This document shows positions 44,475-53,426 of a DNA stretch of 64,000 nucleotides, in pieces. The stretch is from contig NZ_CABPSB010000003.1 in NCBI RefSeq assembly GCF_902459655.1, positions 372,001 to 436,000 of the forward strand, given 5' to 3'. The notes beneath the pieces are model-generated. The model saw nothing but the letters and a program-made list of their open reading frames with translations. It was not told the DNA's origin and did not search any database. Numbering within the stretch: position 1 is the first letter of the stretch; each line of letters begins with the position of its first letter. The position numbers and the translations under genes were made by a program. This stretch comes from Pandoraea anhela. GTDB lineage: Bacteria > Pseudomonadota > Gammaproteobacteria > Burkholderiales > Burkholderiaceae.

Positions 44475-46766
44475 CTACCCCAAGTCTCGACCGGCGTCGT
44501 GCGGGCCGGTTGAGTTCGGAGGATCGCCGCCCCCACGCCCCAATACTGAGGGCACGTGGCCACGCGCGGTGTTGCCTCCTTGACCAACACCCCCACCGAA
44601 TAGGCGATTCACACGATCCTCCAGTTCCGGCATGCGCGACGCCATCTGACCACCGACCCACGAGAACACCTGGTCAGGCACGATGTGAATCAAACTGAAC
44701 GTACTGTTGCACAGCGTCTGGCACATACTAACGTAGAGGACGATGTAGCCGATGATGGTCACGAGGCCCGTCGTTGAATCATATTGGGCGTTTTGCATGG
44801 CAACGCCGAACATCGAGTTCAGTAGCGTTCCAAGGACCACGATGCCCGCTCCGGCCAGGACGAAGCCGATTTCCATGAAGACCGGTCTGAACATGACGTT
44901 TAGCAGGAAGATGTAGCCGTGCGTCGGCCTTTGTCCCAACCCTTCACCTTCGCCATCAAGATGCGTCATTGCCCAAAGTGGTGACGCGACCATCGATTCG
45001 CCGACAACGGCATACCATGACAAAACGCCGCTGAACCAGATGATGAACGGAAGCATCGGGATGTAGATCGACAGCATCGCGCCGAAGAAGAACAACGTGA
45101 TGCACATGATCACGATGAACGGAGCGAGTGCGTTCAGAATCCCTTTTGCTGCGCCAGCAACGACTTCCGACATGCCCAAGGTAGCGACATCGGCAGCGGC
45201 CGACACGATTTTTCCAGCTTTGGTCTCCTTTGCTTCAGCTAAGCCTTCCAACGCCGCATAGCCGGCGAGCGCAGTCCAACCGGCATCAAGGATATAGTCA
45301 CCTAGGTTCTTCATGCCGATCAGCGGGTTCGTCGTGCCTCCGGGGCCTTGACCTGAGTTCAGGCTGACCATCCACTTCACTATGCCTTGGCCATCGAAGA
45401 TCTTACCGACAACGCTCCTCGCGTCCGTTAGGCCAGTAATGCCACTTCCGGACAGATTTGCAGCACTCTGCGCTGCAGTCGCCGACGCATCTTGCTGATT
45501 CTGCTGCGTATACGTCGCGCTGACCTTCCGGTATAGCTGCGGGTACGGCATGTTGTCGGGATCAGTGCCCGGCACAGCGGCGGCCGTCGCGTTCGCGAGC
45601 GTCGTCACTTGCGAGTTCGCTTGGGCGAAGGTTTGATACCACGCGCCCATCATGATCCAGCCGTCGCGTTGGAGGTTTGACTGAATCACGCTCGCGAGTC
45701 CGCTGATCGCGTTCGAGGAATTCGATATCGCCTGCGAAATCGTAGCCTGGTACTGGAGCGCAGCCTGATTGATGATGTTCTGCGGATCTGCCGGCTGCGC
45801 CTGTCCGTTCACGGATAAAACGTAAGCTTGCGCAGCAGCAGACAACGTGGACTGAAGCGTGCTCAGCGCGCTTTGATGTGAGCTGAGCATCTGCGAGTAG
45901 ATTGATCCGGGGTCGAGCGAATAGACGGCCATGCCGTCATACGATGGCAGCGTCGGTGGTGGTGTAATGTTGATCTCAGCCCCGCCGCACGAAAGTCCGC
46001 GTTGGTTCATGAGCACGACCTTGTTGTTCGTCGTGATAGCAGTGAAATTCTCGGCCGGATCGACGGACACGCCGCTGTCGTTCGGCATGTTCGCGATCGC
46101 CGTGTTAGCCGCCTGCGCGCAAAGGTTCGCTTCGAAGAGAGCTTTCGCCAGTGTGGTGGCCTGCGGCGAAGCTGGCGTTGCGATCATTGAGCCACCGCTG
46201 TTGAGCACTGAAACCGCCGCGTCGAGCGACAGGTTCGCAATGCCCACGCCGAGCATTGTTCCCCACAGCATCACCATCTGTGCGCCGCAGTAGCCGCCGA
46301 ACATAGGAACGAGGCCAGCGAAGCCCGCGCCCAAGCGGATGATGAACCATGGTGACGATTTCTTCTGCCCCATGAACTCACCGTCCTGCCCGGTCGCTAT
46401 CATCGCGGAACCAAAGTGATACATGGCCCAAATCGCACCGACCGCGAGCATGCACGAATTCAGCACGAGGAACATTTGCGCAATCATGCCTCCCGACCCG
46501 CCACCGGCCGCAAGCGGGTTGTGTACCACCGACCCGTAGACCAGTTCCAGCAGCGACATCGACTTGTCGCCGCCTCTGTTCGCCGCGTTCTGAATGTCCC
46601 CCATCGACACAGACGACTGCGCAAAGGACGTTGCCGATGTCAGCGTGATAACCACCGCGGTTGCGGCTCGCTTGACCTTGCTCATTGAAACGTGATGGCG
46701 TGAGCATAGGCCTGCATGAGCGAAGCAACGGGGGAGGTCGTTTGTCTTCGATTGGTTGCTGCTCAT
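44475..46766 (-). CDS. DotA/TraY family inner-membrane protein (type IVB/I-type conjugation)
   Basis: A 763-residue membrane protein. A signal-like segment (RAATAVVITLTSATSFAQ) is followed by a first membrane hairpin region (MIAQMFLVLNSCMLAVGAIW, WFIIRLGAGFAGLVPMFGGY), a long Gln/Ala/Ser-rich periplasmic part, and several C-terminal helices (PFIVIMCITLFFFGAMLSIY, IGFVLAGAGIVVLGTLL). This is the DotA/TraY architecture of I-type systems. The ATG at 46766 has GAGGGAGA and overlaps the upstream stop (ATGA); an ATG at 46685 would give a shorter leader. No other type IV core genes are in the element. Confidence 0.85.
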   Translation of the reverse strand: MSSNQSKTNDLPRCFAHAGLCSRHHVSMSKVKRAATAVVITLTSATSFAQSSVSMGDIQNAANRGGDKSMSLLELVYGSVVHNPLAAGGGSGGMIAQMFLVLNSCMLAVGAIWAMYHFGSAMIATGQDGEFMGQKKSSPWFIIRLGAGFAGLVPMFGGYCGAQMVMLWGTMLGVGIANLSLDAAVSVLNSGGSMIATPASPQATTLAKALFEANLCAQAANTAIANMPNDSGVSVDPAENFTAITTNNKVVLMNQRGLSCGGAEINITPPPTLPSYDGMAVYSLDPGSIYSQMLSSHQSALSTLQSTLSAAAQAYVLSVNGQAQPADPQNIINQAALQYQATISQAISNSSNAISGLASVIQSNLQRDGWIMMGAWYQTFAQANSQVTTLANATAAAVPGTDPDNMPYPQLYRKVSATYTQQNQQDASATAAQSAANLSGSGITGLTDARSVVGKIFDGQGIVKWMVSLNSGQGPGGTTNPLIGMKNLGDYILDAGWTALAGYAALEGLAEAKETKAGKIVSAAADVATLGMSEVVAGAAKGILNALAPFIVIMCITLFFFGAMLSIYIPMLPFIIWFSGVLSWYAVVGESMVASPLWAMTHLDGEGEGLGQRPTHGYIFLLNVMFRPVFMEIGFVLAGAGIVVLGTLLNSMFGVAMQNAQYDSTTGLVTIIGYIVLYVSMCQTLCNSTFSLIHIVPDQVFSWVGGQMASRMPELEDRVNRLFGGGVGQGGNTARGHVPSVLGRGGGDPPNSTGPHDAGRDLG

Positions 46767-47071
46767 TGCCGGATCTCCCTCGCAACTTCGTTTTCGAGTG
46801 CTTCGTACGCCTGCTTCAGCAGGAATCCCCAGAAAAAAATGACCCACGCGACGGCCACGGCGACGCCGAGCCAATTCGACCAGCTTCCCCTGCCGTGATG
46901 GATGCGCGCCCACCAAAGCGAAGCGCACAGGAAGCAATGCACGAGCACACAAACCTGGGCAATCAAGCAGGCGTCCCTGAACTGCTCGCGCGTCAAAACA
47001 CCACGAGCCCGGCGTCGGCGCAGAGCGAGTGGCAACGCTCGTATTACGCGAAAGAAGTGGTTAGTTTCCAT
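46763..47071 (-). CDS. Small two-helix membrane protein of the DotA/TraY operon
   Basis: A 102-residue protein with two hydrophobic segments (IAQVCVLVHCFLCASLWWA and WLGVAVAVAWVIFFWGFLL), a basic N-terminus and AGGTGA just before the ATG at 47071. It is coupled to the DotA/TraY gene by ATGA and probably belongs to the same conjugation-related unit. No named family is recognised. Confidence 0.75.
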   Translation of the reverse strand: METNHFFRVIRALPLALRRRRARGVLTREQFRDACLIAQVCVLVHCFLCASLWWARIHHGRGSWSNWLGVAVAVAWVIFFWGFLLKQAYEALENEVAREIRQ

Positions 47072-47072
47072 G

Positions 47073-47306
47073 TCACCTCGCACGATGCAGCGCGAACCAC
47101 TGCCGCCGCGTCATGGGAATTTCCACGCAGACGCCGTTCACAACCTGCACCTCCATGGTCTGCTGGTTGTAGAACTCCTCCCAGATCGCGACGATGTCTG
47201 GGGGCGTGCCGGGCGGCTCGACGCCCAACGGGTCAGACGGCGAAGTTTGGGCGACTGCCAGCGGTGACACCGCGATCAGCGCAGCAAACGCAAAGGCAGC
47301 GTTCAT
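47073..47306 (-). CDS. Small periplasmic protein, DotA/TraY operon
   Basis: A 77-residue protein with a signal peptide (AFAFAALIAVSPLAVAQ), and GGGAGG five bases before the ATG. The mature part (GTPPDIVAIWEEFYNQQTME, then VNGVCVEIPMTRRQWFALHR) is short and unassigned. It ends 1 bp before the next gene's start, so it is the first clear gene of the three-gene operon. Confidence 0.72.
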   Translation of the reverse strand: MNAAFAFAALIAVSPLAVAQTSPSDPLGVEPPGTPPDIVAIWEEFYNQQTMEVQVVNGVCVEIPMTRRQWFALHRAR

Positions 47307-47361
47307 GCTCGCCTCCCGTAGCATTGTTGACCGAGCGAAATGACCTTTTGCGTTATGCACG

Positions 47362-47571
47362 TCAGTGCCCCCCTGCGTAGACGACGGCGCGGCGCAAGTC
47401 ATACAAGCCAAACAGGTAGCCCCTCATTTCGCCCGGTTCGGTGCGCTCGATTAGCGTCTTCAATCGGTCAAGAGGCATGCGAAATGGGTCTTCTGTTTCG
47501 AAGACAATCGACAGTTCGCAATCGAGCGACAGGCCGTTCAGCGGGTGGGCCGGTAAAATGGATGCAGCCAT
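47362..47571 (-). CDS. Hypothetical small protein
   Basis: A 69-residue soluble protein with AGAGGTG before its ATG. Sequence such as LSLDCELSIVFETEDPFRMP and RGYLFGLYDLRRAVVYAG suggests a small alpha/beta fold. It lies between the integrase and the DotA/TraY operon, all in the same direction. Function unknown. Confidence 0.68.
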   Translation of the reverse strand: MAASILPAHPLNGLSLDCELSIVFETEDPFRMPLDRLKTLIERTEPGEMRGYLFGLYDLRRAVVYAGGH

Positions 47572-47654
47572 GATTTCACCTCTCTTGTTCAGGTGAGTTG
47601 TGGTTAGGCGTGCTGGCCGGTAGCCGCCGGTCAGCACGCCGCTTTCGCGTCGAT

Positions 47655-48695
47655 TCAGCCAAGTTTCCGGGCCAAATCAGTGGCACGTGGCTTGTAATAG
47701 ACCCGGTGCAGTACGTTGAGGGTGCGGTGGCCGGTGATGGCGGCCAATTCCAGGACACTGTCCACGCGGTCCGCGAGGCGCGTGCAGGCCTCTCGGCGAA
47801 GATCGTGGAAGTGAAGGTCGTCGAGTTGGGCGCGCTCACAGGCACGAAGGAAAACCTTCTTCAGCGAATCGGCGGAGATGGGAAAGACGCGGCCGGTGAT
47901 GTGGCGGGGGAGGGCGGACAACGTGGCAACAGCGCGGCTCGATAGTGGCACGTCCCTCGATTCACCGTTCTTCGTATCGTGCAGACGGACGTACCGATCC
48001 TCCAGAAACACGTCGGACCAGCGCAGCGACAAGATTTCGCTTCGTCGCATCGCGGTTTCGACCGCGATAATGACGATCGGTCGTACCCAGTCGTTTCGAC
48101 TGCCGCCGCGTTCAAAGCGACCGTTTTCGTCGCGTGGACTGGCTGCCAATTCTGCGAGCAGTCGCTGTTCTTCGTCGTGCGACAGCCGACGGGTGCGAGC
48201 TCGGTTTTCTCGCGGACGACGGATGAGTGATACCGGGTTGACGTCTATGTGGACGTCCCATTCCTTGCGCGCCACATTGAGGACATGCCCAATGAGCGTT
48301 AGCTCACGGTTGACAGTCGATCCTGTGACCGGTTTTCGTTTTGCATCGCCGGCCAATCGGCGATCGCGGTAGTCCGCGATGACCTTGCTCGATAGAGCAG
48401 TGATTTTGTATTGTGAAATGAGGTCTTCGCGCAGTTTTTTTATCCGCTCGATTTCGCCCGCACCGCTCTTCTTATGGGGCGAGACCTCGTTGGCGTATCG
48501 CTTCAAGAGGTCGTCAAGCGTGTTGCGCTCCGCTTCCGTTCTATCGACAAAGGTCCCTCGATCCATGTCGGACTCGATGCACCGTGCCCAAGCTTCGGCT
48601 AAAGCCTTTGTGTCGAACGTGCGTGTTTGGGTGGGGTAGCCGCGCCGACGTATGAACGCGCGCCAATAGTTTCCCCGCTTCAGGATTGATGCCAC
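47655..48695 (-). CDS. Tyrosine-type integrase of element A
   Basis: A 346-residue phage-type integrase. The N-terminus (ASILKRGNYWRAFIRRRGYP) is the arm-binding domain of tRNA-targeting integrases, followed by the core-binding domain. The catalytic residues are in AMRRSEILSLRW (Arg), HFHDLRREACTRL (His, Arg), ITGHRTLNVLHRVYY (His, Tyr). The start is a GTG at 48695 with GGAG seven bases upstream; the frame stays open through the att site to 48920, but that part is not protein-like. It sits 158 bp from the middle att and probably inserted element A at tRNA-Val. Confidence 0.92.
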   Translation of the reverse strand: MASILKRGNYWRAFIRRRGYPTQTRTFDTKALAEAWARCIESDMDRGTFVDRTEAERNTLDDLLKRYANEVSPHKKSGAGEIERIKKLREDLISQYKITALSSKVIADYRDRRLAGDAKRKPVTGSTVNRELTLIGHVLNVARKEWDVHIDVNPVSLIRRPRENRARTRRLSHDEEQRLLAELAASPRDENGRFERGGSRNDWVRPIVIIAVETAMRRSEILSLRWSDVFLEDRYVRLHDTKNGESRDVPLSSRAVATLSALPRHITGRVFPISADSLKKVFLRACERAQLDDLHFHDLRREACTRLADRVDSVLELAAITGHRTLNVLHRVYYKPRATDLARKLG

Positions 48696-48797
48696 TGGAT
48701 GCTCCAGACAGTTGTTCGTCGTTGTCTGGGGCTGATTTTCGAGGTGCACCGCTCGCGCACCAAAAGGGCATTTCGCGAGGTTTGCAAACGCAAAGAA

Positions 48798-48828
48798 AAA
48801 GGCCCTCGGCTTTCGCCAGAGGGCCTTT
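48798..48828 (-). terminator. Terminator beside the middle att copy
   Basis: AAAGGCCCTC pairs with GAGGGCCTTT around an 11-nt loop. Read leftwards it ends in a T-rich run. It stops tRNA-derived transcripts before they reach integrase A. Confidence 0.85.
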
Positions 48829-48852
48829 ATTCTTCGGGTTTCACGTACCCAT

Positions 48853-48902
48853 GAATCTGGTGGGTAGTACTGGGATCGAACCAGTGACCCCTGCCGTGTG
48901 AA
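48853..48902 (-). other. Middle att copy (tRNA-Val 3' portion, diverged)
   Basis: Fifty bases matching attL and attR with four differences. Two pairs of them change the T-stem from ACAGG/CCTGT to ACTGG/CCAGT, so base pairing is kept. Homology to the tRNA runs four bases further (GGCA). It divides the island into elements A and B. Confidence 0.88.
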
Positions 48903-48994
48903 GGCACGTGAGAGACCCAATAGCTACGCACCTTTCCGGGTGGATTCTGCGTTCATAGGACGCGTACAGGACTCCTGACGCGAAATGACCGTAG

Positions 48995-49975
48995 ATGGGA
49001 ACGATTAGCAAGTATGTAGCAAAAAATGGGGCGGTGACATTTCAGGCAAAGGTGCGGCGGAAGGGGGCCCCCACCCAAACGCGGAGTTTCCATGAAAAGA
49101 AGGACGCGGAAAAGTGGGTAAGGGCCGCCGAGGCGGCGCTGGATCGCGGGGAGCTACCGAAGCCTACCAAGCCGCAGCCGGGCGGTCTGAACACTTTAGC
49201 GGACGTGCTGCGGCGATACCGGGATACCGTTTGCCCGGACCATCGAGGCGGTTGGATCGAGGTTTTGAAGATCAACGAATGGCTTCGAGAGCACGATTTT
49301 GTGCGAATGCCGCTCGCGAGCGTGGATGCCGCCTTCATGGCCGCGTGGAGGGATGCGCGGCTGAAAGAGGTCAAGCCGGGGTCCGTTGCCCGACAAATGA
49401 ACTTGCTCTTTGCCGTCATCAACCGGGCTAGGGCGGAATGGGGCTGTGCAATCTCGGAGTGCAAGGTCGCAAGGCCGAAAAGTCCGCCGCATCGTGACCG
49501 CATTCTCAGCGAGGACGAGGAAGCAGAGTTGTCCGCTAAGGCGGGGGAGTTCAGGCCAGTCATCGATTTCGCTGTAGCCACCGCCATGAGACAGGGGGAA
49601 ATTGCCGCGCTCAAGTGGGCGGATATCGATTTGTCCCGCAAGGTTGCCCGTTTGCATACGTCCAAGAATGGTCTTCCTCGTGACGTACCGCTATCGACCA
49701 GAGCGATTGCCGCGCTGGACGGCTTGGAGCAGGGCGATGGGCTGGTGTTCCGGATGAGCGCGGAGGCAATAAAGCGCCGATTTATCCGTCTTGTTCGGAG
49801 TGTGGGAATCGAAGGATTGCGTTTTCATGATCTTCGTCACACGGCAATCACCCGATATGCTCGTGCAGGCCTGAATCCGATTCAACTGGCGGTGATCAGC
49901 GGGCACAAGGATATTCGCATGCTTTCTCGCTACACCCACCTGAAGGCTGACGAGTTGGTCGGACTGATGGGATGA
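48995..49975 (+). CDS. Tyrosine-type integrase of element B
   Basis: A 326-residue integrase. N-terminal arm domain (GTISKYVAKNGAVTFQAKVR), core-binding domain, and a complete catalytic set: AMRQGEIAALKW (Arg), RFHDLRHTAITRY (His, Arg), ISGHKDIRMLSRYTH (His, Tyr). It is 92 bp from the middle att and points into element B. Sequence is clearly different from integrase A (47655), so the two elements arrived separately. No strong ribosome-binding site before 48995. Confidence 0.94.
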   Translation: MGTISKYVAKNGAVTFQAKVRRKGAPTQTRSFHEKKDAEKWVRAAEAALDRGELPKPTKPQPGGLNTLADVLRRYRDTVCPDHRGGWIEVLKINEWLREHDFVRMPLASVDAAFMAAWRDARLKEVKPGSVARQMNLLFAVINRARAEWGCAISECKVARPKSPPHRDRILSEDEEAELSAKAGEFRPVIDFAVATAMRQGEIAALKWADIDLSRKVARLHTSKNGLPRDVPLSTRAIAALDGLEQGDGLVFRMSAEAIKRRFIRLVRSVGIEGLRFHDLRHTAITRYARAGLNPIQLAVISGHKDIRMLSRYTHLKADELVGLMG

Positions 49976-49990
49976 TCGTTCGCTAAACAT

Positions 49991-50021
49991 CGCGCGGCGA
50001 GGCACTGGGCCTTGCCGCGCG
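49991..50021. terminator. Hairpin terminator after integrase B
   Basis: CGCGCGGC and GCCGCGCG form a stem continued by AGG/CCT inside. It lies between the integrase stop and the convergent gene at 50045. No T-run. Confidence 0.6.
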
Positions 50022-50044
50022 GCTTGGGCAGTGCGACGGAAAGA

Positions 50045-50278
50045 TCAACAGCCGACCAACCGACGATCAATAGCCAGTCGAGTCTCCTCGACGAGTGCTT
50101 CTGCAATCAGGTCCAGCGTCTCAGTTTTCGGCAATTTGAGCTTTTTGGTGTCGAACGGCTCGAACACCTCGATGCCATCGAGGGGGGTAACGTTCGCGGT
50201 GATTTCCCACAGGGTTGTACGCTCGACAATTTCGATTTCGACGGCGCAACCGCGATGCGCGAAGTTTATGAACGACAT
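50045..50278 (-). CDS. Hypothetical small protein
   Basis: A 77-residue protein (MSFINFAHRGCAVEIEIVER start) with alternating hydrophobic residues that suggest a beta-rich N-terminus and a C-terminal helix (TETLDLIAEALVEETRLAID). The frame extends to an ATG at 50314. Unknown function. The overlapping plus-strand frame has weaker protein character. Confidence 0.65.
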   Translation of the reverse strand: MSFINFAHRGCAVEIEIVERTTLWEITANVTPLDGIEVFEPFDTKKLKLPKTETLDLIAEALVEETRLAIDRRLVGC

Positions 50279-50622
50279 GGTTTGGGCGGCTTCCGGGAGT
50301 GGCCGAATTACCATGATAGTACGAACGAAACTCTTCGGCGGGCCGTGCGAGAACGGTCGATTGCATAGGGCGGATTATGGCTCACCGACCCGCCTCCCCT
50401 TCCACGGGCGTTCCGATGTACAACGGCCGATCGCGTGGCTCGACCCAATCGCGCGGCGTGGTCGATGCCGCCCAACGATGCGATCAACGGTGGAGCCGTT
50501 TTTTTTCGGTTGGCCGTGCCGAAACGCTAGACGGCCATGTGTCAATTCACCTCACTGCAAAAGCAACGTTACACTTTGGGATTTACAACGTTATAAACCG
50601 GCCGAAGACCGACGGGGGAAAC

Positions 50623-51678
50623 ATGGAACCAGGTGAAAAATCAGCGAATTACGTCCTTGATAAAGAAGAGGCACTGACGCCCAGCCCAAATGGGGATGGC
50701 GGTGGTGTCGGTAAACCACCGGTCGATACTAACGCTCCGGGTAGCTCGCCTTCCGGCTCGCTCCCAGATGGCCTTCCACAATCGCCACTGGCGCAACTAG
50801 CGGGCGAATTCGTGAGCCGGACTGACGACATGCGTCGCGCCGCAAAGATCACGATGAATGCGATCATTGCGCATTTCAATGCGAAAATCGATGAGTGCTT
50901 AGAAATTATTAGTCCGCATATAGATGAGAAAGAAGCTGACGGATTTACCGTCAGAATGCCCGAAGACATCCGAGAGCGTACCGCGCTAACCGCGGCGTTG
51001 ACCGAGTACACACGCCTCAACAAATCCAAGATGGGAACTATTGTTGAGCGAAGCTTGTTTATTGGTTTATTTAGCGAATTCGATGCTTTTATCGGCAACC
51101 TACTTGCAACAATCTATCAGAGACAACCCGAATTACTGAAGAGTGTAAAGCGGGAGGTTACGCTAGCAGAGTTGCTGGAATTTGAAACGCTAGACGCTGC
51201 AAAAAAAGACATCCTTGAAAAAGAGATCGACTCGTTCAGGAGGGAAAGCTATGTAGAACAATTCACGCTTCTCGAAAACAAATTTGGCTTAAAAACGCTG
51301 AAAAAATTCGCCGAATGGCATGAATTCGTCGAAATCGGGCAGCGCCGAAACCTGATGACGCACAACGATGGGGTCGTTAGTGAGCAATATCTTGCAGTCT
51401 GCAAAAAAGAGGGATGCCAACTTGATCCAAAGCTCACTGTCGGCGAAACACTTACCGTCGGCGCCTCATATTATTTCAGGGCTTGCCATGTACTTTCCCT
51501 TGTCGCTTTTATGCTTGTATATACCTTGTGGCGAAAGGTCTTGCCTGCAGAATCTGACATTGCAAACGAACATATACGCTTAGCAGTCTACGATGAACTT
51601 CGCAGAAAAAACTGGCAGATTGCAGCAAGTATGGGAGCGTTTTCACTTTCACCTGAAATGCAAAAAAGGTGCAGATGA
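50623..51678 (+). CDS. HEPN-motif protein, N-terminal part (frameshifted gene)
   Basis: A 351-residue product with GGGGGAA before its ATG. A Pro/Gly/Ser-rich N-terminus (20-60) precedes a helical domain. At 242-247 it has RNLMTH, the R-x4-H signature of HEPN ribonuclease-like domains, here with the common R-N-x3-H form. The frame ends early at 51678 just after an A6 tract; the protein continues in the next frame (see 51662-52171). HEPN proteins often act as RNases in defence or toxin systems. AT-rich codon use suggests transfer. Confidence 0.75.
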   Translation: MEPGEKSANYVLDKEEALTPSPNGDGGGVGKPPVDTNAPGSSPSGSLPDGLPQSPLAQLAGEFVSRTDDMRRAAKITMNAIIAHFNAKIDECLEIISPHIDEKEADGFTVRMPEDIRERTALTAALTEYTRLNKSKMGTIVERSLFIGLFSEFDAFIGNLLATIYQRQPELLKSVKREVTLAELLEFETLDAAKKDILEKEIDSFRRESYVEQFTLLENKFGLKTLKKFAEWHEFVEIGQRRNLMTHNDGVVSEQYLAVCKKEGCQLDPKLTVGETLTVGASYYFRACHVLSLVAFMLVYTLWRKVLPAESDIANEHIRLAVYDELRRKNWQIAASMGAFSLSPEMQKRCR

Positions 51679-52171
51679 ACTAAATATTAGAATTAGAAGC
51701 ATAAACCTAGCAATTGCATATAAAAAATCACAAAAAACAGACGAATGCTTAAGGGTTTTGAAATCCTGCGACTGGACCGCCTCCATAAGAGATTTCAAGC
51801 TTGCTGTCGCCGTCCTCAAAGATGAATATGAAACTGCAGCGGATTTGATGAGGCAAATTGGGAAAAGTGGAGAACTGGTTCATCAAGGGGCGTACCACGA
51901 TTGGCCGCTATTTTCCGATTTCTGCGATCGGGACGAATTTTTTAAGGCGTATCTCGACGTATATGGGCACGATTATCATGCAAAACGCGACGAGGAACCC
52001 GACGCGCTCACCGTACCAAACCGCTTACCCAACATAGCGGCAGCAGGGGTGTTAGATATCGGCACCGAGGTAGTCGCTGCGCCTGTTGAAATCGATTCCG
52101 CTGCAGGTGAGCCTGCTCCACGGAAAAAGCCGAAACCGCGACTCAAGTCAGTCCCACCAAAAAGCGACTGA
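51662..52171 (+). pseudogene. C-terminal part of the frameshifted HEPN-motif gene
   Basis: This frame continues the preceding protein after a +1 shift in CAAAAAAGG at 51661. The helical sequence (IRSINLAIAYKKSQKTDECL, FKLAVAVLKDEYETAADLMR) reads as the natural extension of the upstream protein, and it has no ribosome-binding site of its own (first ATG at 51593 lies inside the upstream gene). It ends in a Pro/Lys-rich tail. A sequencing error, true mutation or slippage at the A-tract could explain it. Confidence 0.6.
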
Positions 52172-52342
52172 TTGTTAGAACAAAAAAGCGTTGAGTTACG
52201 CATAAGGCACTAAGACATGAATCGGCTTGCCCCCTTCAGCTATACCTGGACCCGGCAAGCCGACGCCTGGGCTTTTCGCGGAGGTAACTCCCAGCACACT
52301 TGTTGCTCATCCAAGGGCTACTCATTTGCCCTAGAAATGAGG

Positions 52343-52445
52343 TCACTTCGTAGGATCTACCTTGTCACCCTTCCGCTCCTGCACGTAGTGCTCCGTTATC
52401 GTCAGCGACAGATGACCAAGCTGTCGCAGCCGCGCTCGTTCGCAG
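52343..52445 (-). pseudogene. Relic of a tyrosine integrase C-terminus
   Basis: The reverse strand encodes LRQLGHLSLTITEHYVQERK and then GDKVDPTK and a stop. This is the box with the second His and the nucleophilic Tyr of an integrase. Sequence further upstream does not continue as integrase, so only the 3' end survives. It suggests an earlier insertion event inside element B. Confidence 0.6.
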
Positions 52446-52676
52446 CGCACCGCCCCCTGCCTACTGCGGGCAGTCGCGGTGCGGACGCACCTGCGACGCG
52501 GGGACGCGGGGACGCCGACAAGGCGCGGCGACCTAATCTGGTTGGTGAAGGAGATCAACTGATGACTTACGCTCCTCAACTCTGATTTGGTCCGCGTGCT
52601 ACTTCTCACTCAAGATCAAGATGCGTCCGCCGCGCACTAGGCGCCGGAATAGATATCGCCATCGTGAATAGTGCCG

Positions 52677-53426
52677 TCAGCGGTCAAATTCCTGCTTACA
52701 ATCGGCGAGGAATGGGCAGCACCGCAGAAGCACCTCAGCGACCGCCTCAAGAAAGTCGTCCAGCCGCGCTCCTCGGCTTCGAACACGCTGGACCCAATCT
52801 TTTGCGACCTTCCTATAATGCGCACGCTGGCTCGCTTTCCACCCCTTCTTCGGGTACACCAAGTCGTGCATCCCCGCGAGATAGACACGTTCAATATTAA
52901 GATCCGAAAATCTTTCGAAATGATGAATCTGGTTGCGCTCCCGAATTTCTTGATCAAATTCCTTTGCGAATCGATTGATGAACTGGCCGAATTGAATGCC
53001 ATGTTTGGGCATCAAGACATCGACAGCATCAACCAAATATTTTAGGCGTTCCTTGAACTGATAAATGCGACTGAAGTACAACTCGCATACGTTGCTCAGG
53101 TGTTCGTGTCGAGTAACGGGTAAGTCCCTGAACGGAAAGCGGCGGAAGTAATACTCACAGGCCTTTATAGAAAGCACAAGGTCGCACAATTCGAGGTAAC
53201 GAATCACAACGGCATGTTGCAGGTCCAATTCATGAGGGAGTTCGATCGGTTTGACTTTGTTGTTTGACTCCGGGGAAATTCCGTCGAAGTCCATCGCGGC
53301 CAATAAGTTCGAAACTCGCGCTTCCCGCCAGCCGGGGACGGCATTAAGTCTCGTAATGAAGCTGCTTATCGCATCCATCATCTTCTCGCTTGCCGATTTA
53401 TTGGATTCTGGTGTCTTGTTTTTCAT
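52677..53426 (-). CDS. Second HEPN-motif protein
   Basis: A 249-residue mostly helical protein. Residues 164-169 (RNQIHH, in IRERNQIHHFERFSD) fit the R-x4-H HEPN signature. Two earlier helical blocks (VIRYLELCDLVLSIKACEYY, RIYQFKERLKYLVDAVDVL) suit a HEPN bundle. The start is uncertain: ATG at 53426 or GTG at 53453. It faces the first HEPN gene across a gene-poor gap, so the two need not be partners. Function unknown. Confidence 0.7.
   Translation of the reverse strand: MKNKTPESNKSASEKMMDAISSFITRLNAVPGWREARVSNLLAAMDFDGISPESNNKVKPIELPHELDLQHAVVIRYLELCDLVLSIKACEYYFRRFPFRDLPVTRHEHLSNVCELYFSRIYQFKERLKYLVDAVDVLMPKHGIQFGQFINRFAKEFDQEIRERNQIHHFERFSDLNIERVYLAGMHDLVYPKKGWKASQRAHYRKVAKDWVQRVRSRGARLDDFLEAVAEVLLRCCPFLADCKQEFDR

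Noticed and set aside
50012-50368. 118-codon plus-strand frame after integrase B
   Set aside because: The reverse-strand 77-residue frame has better hydrophobic patterning; the two cannot both be likely.
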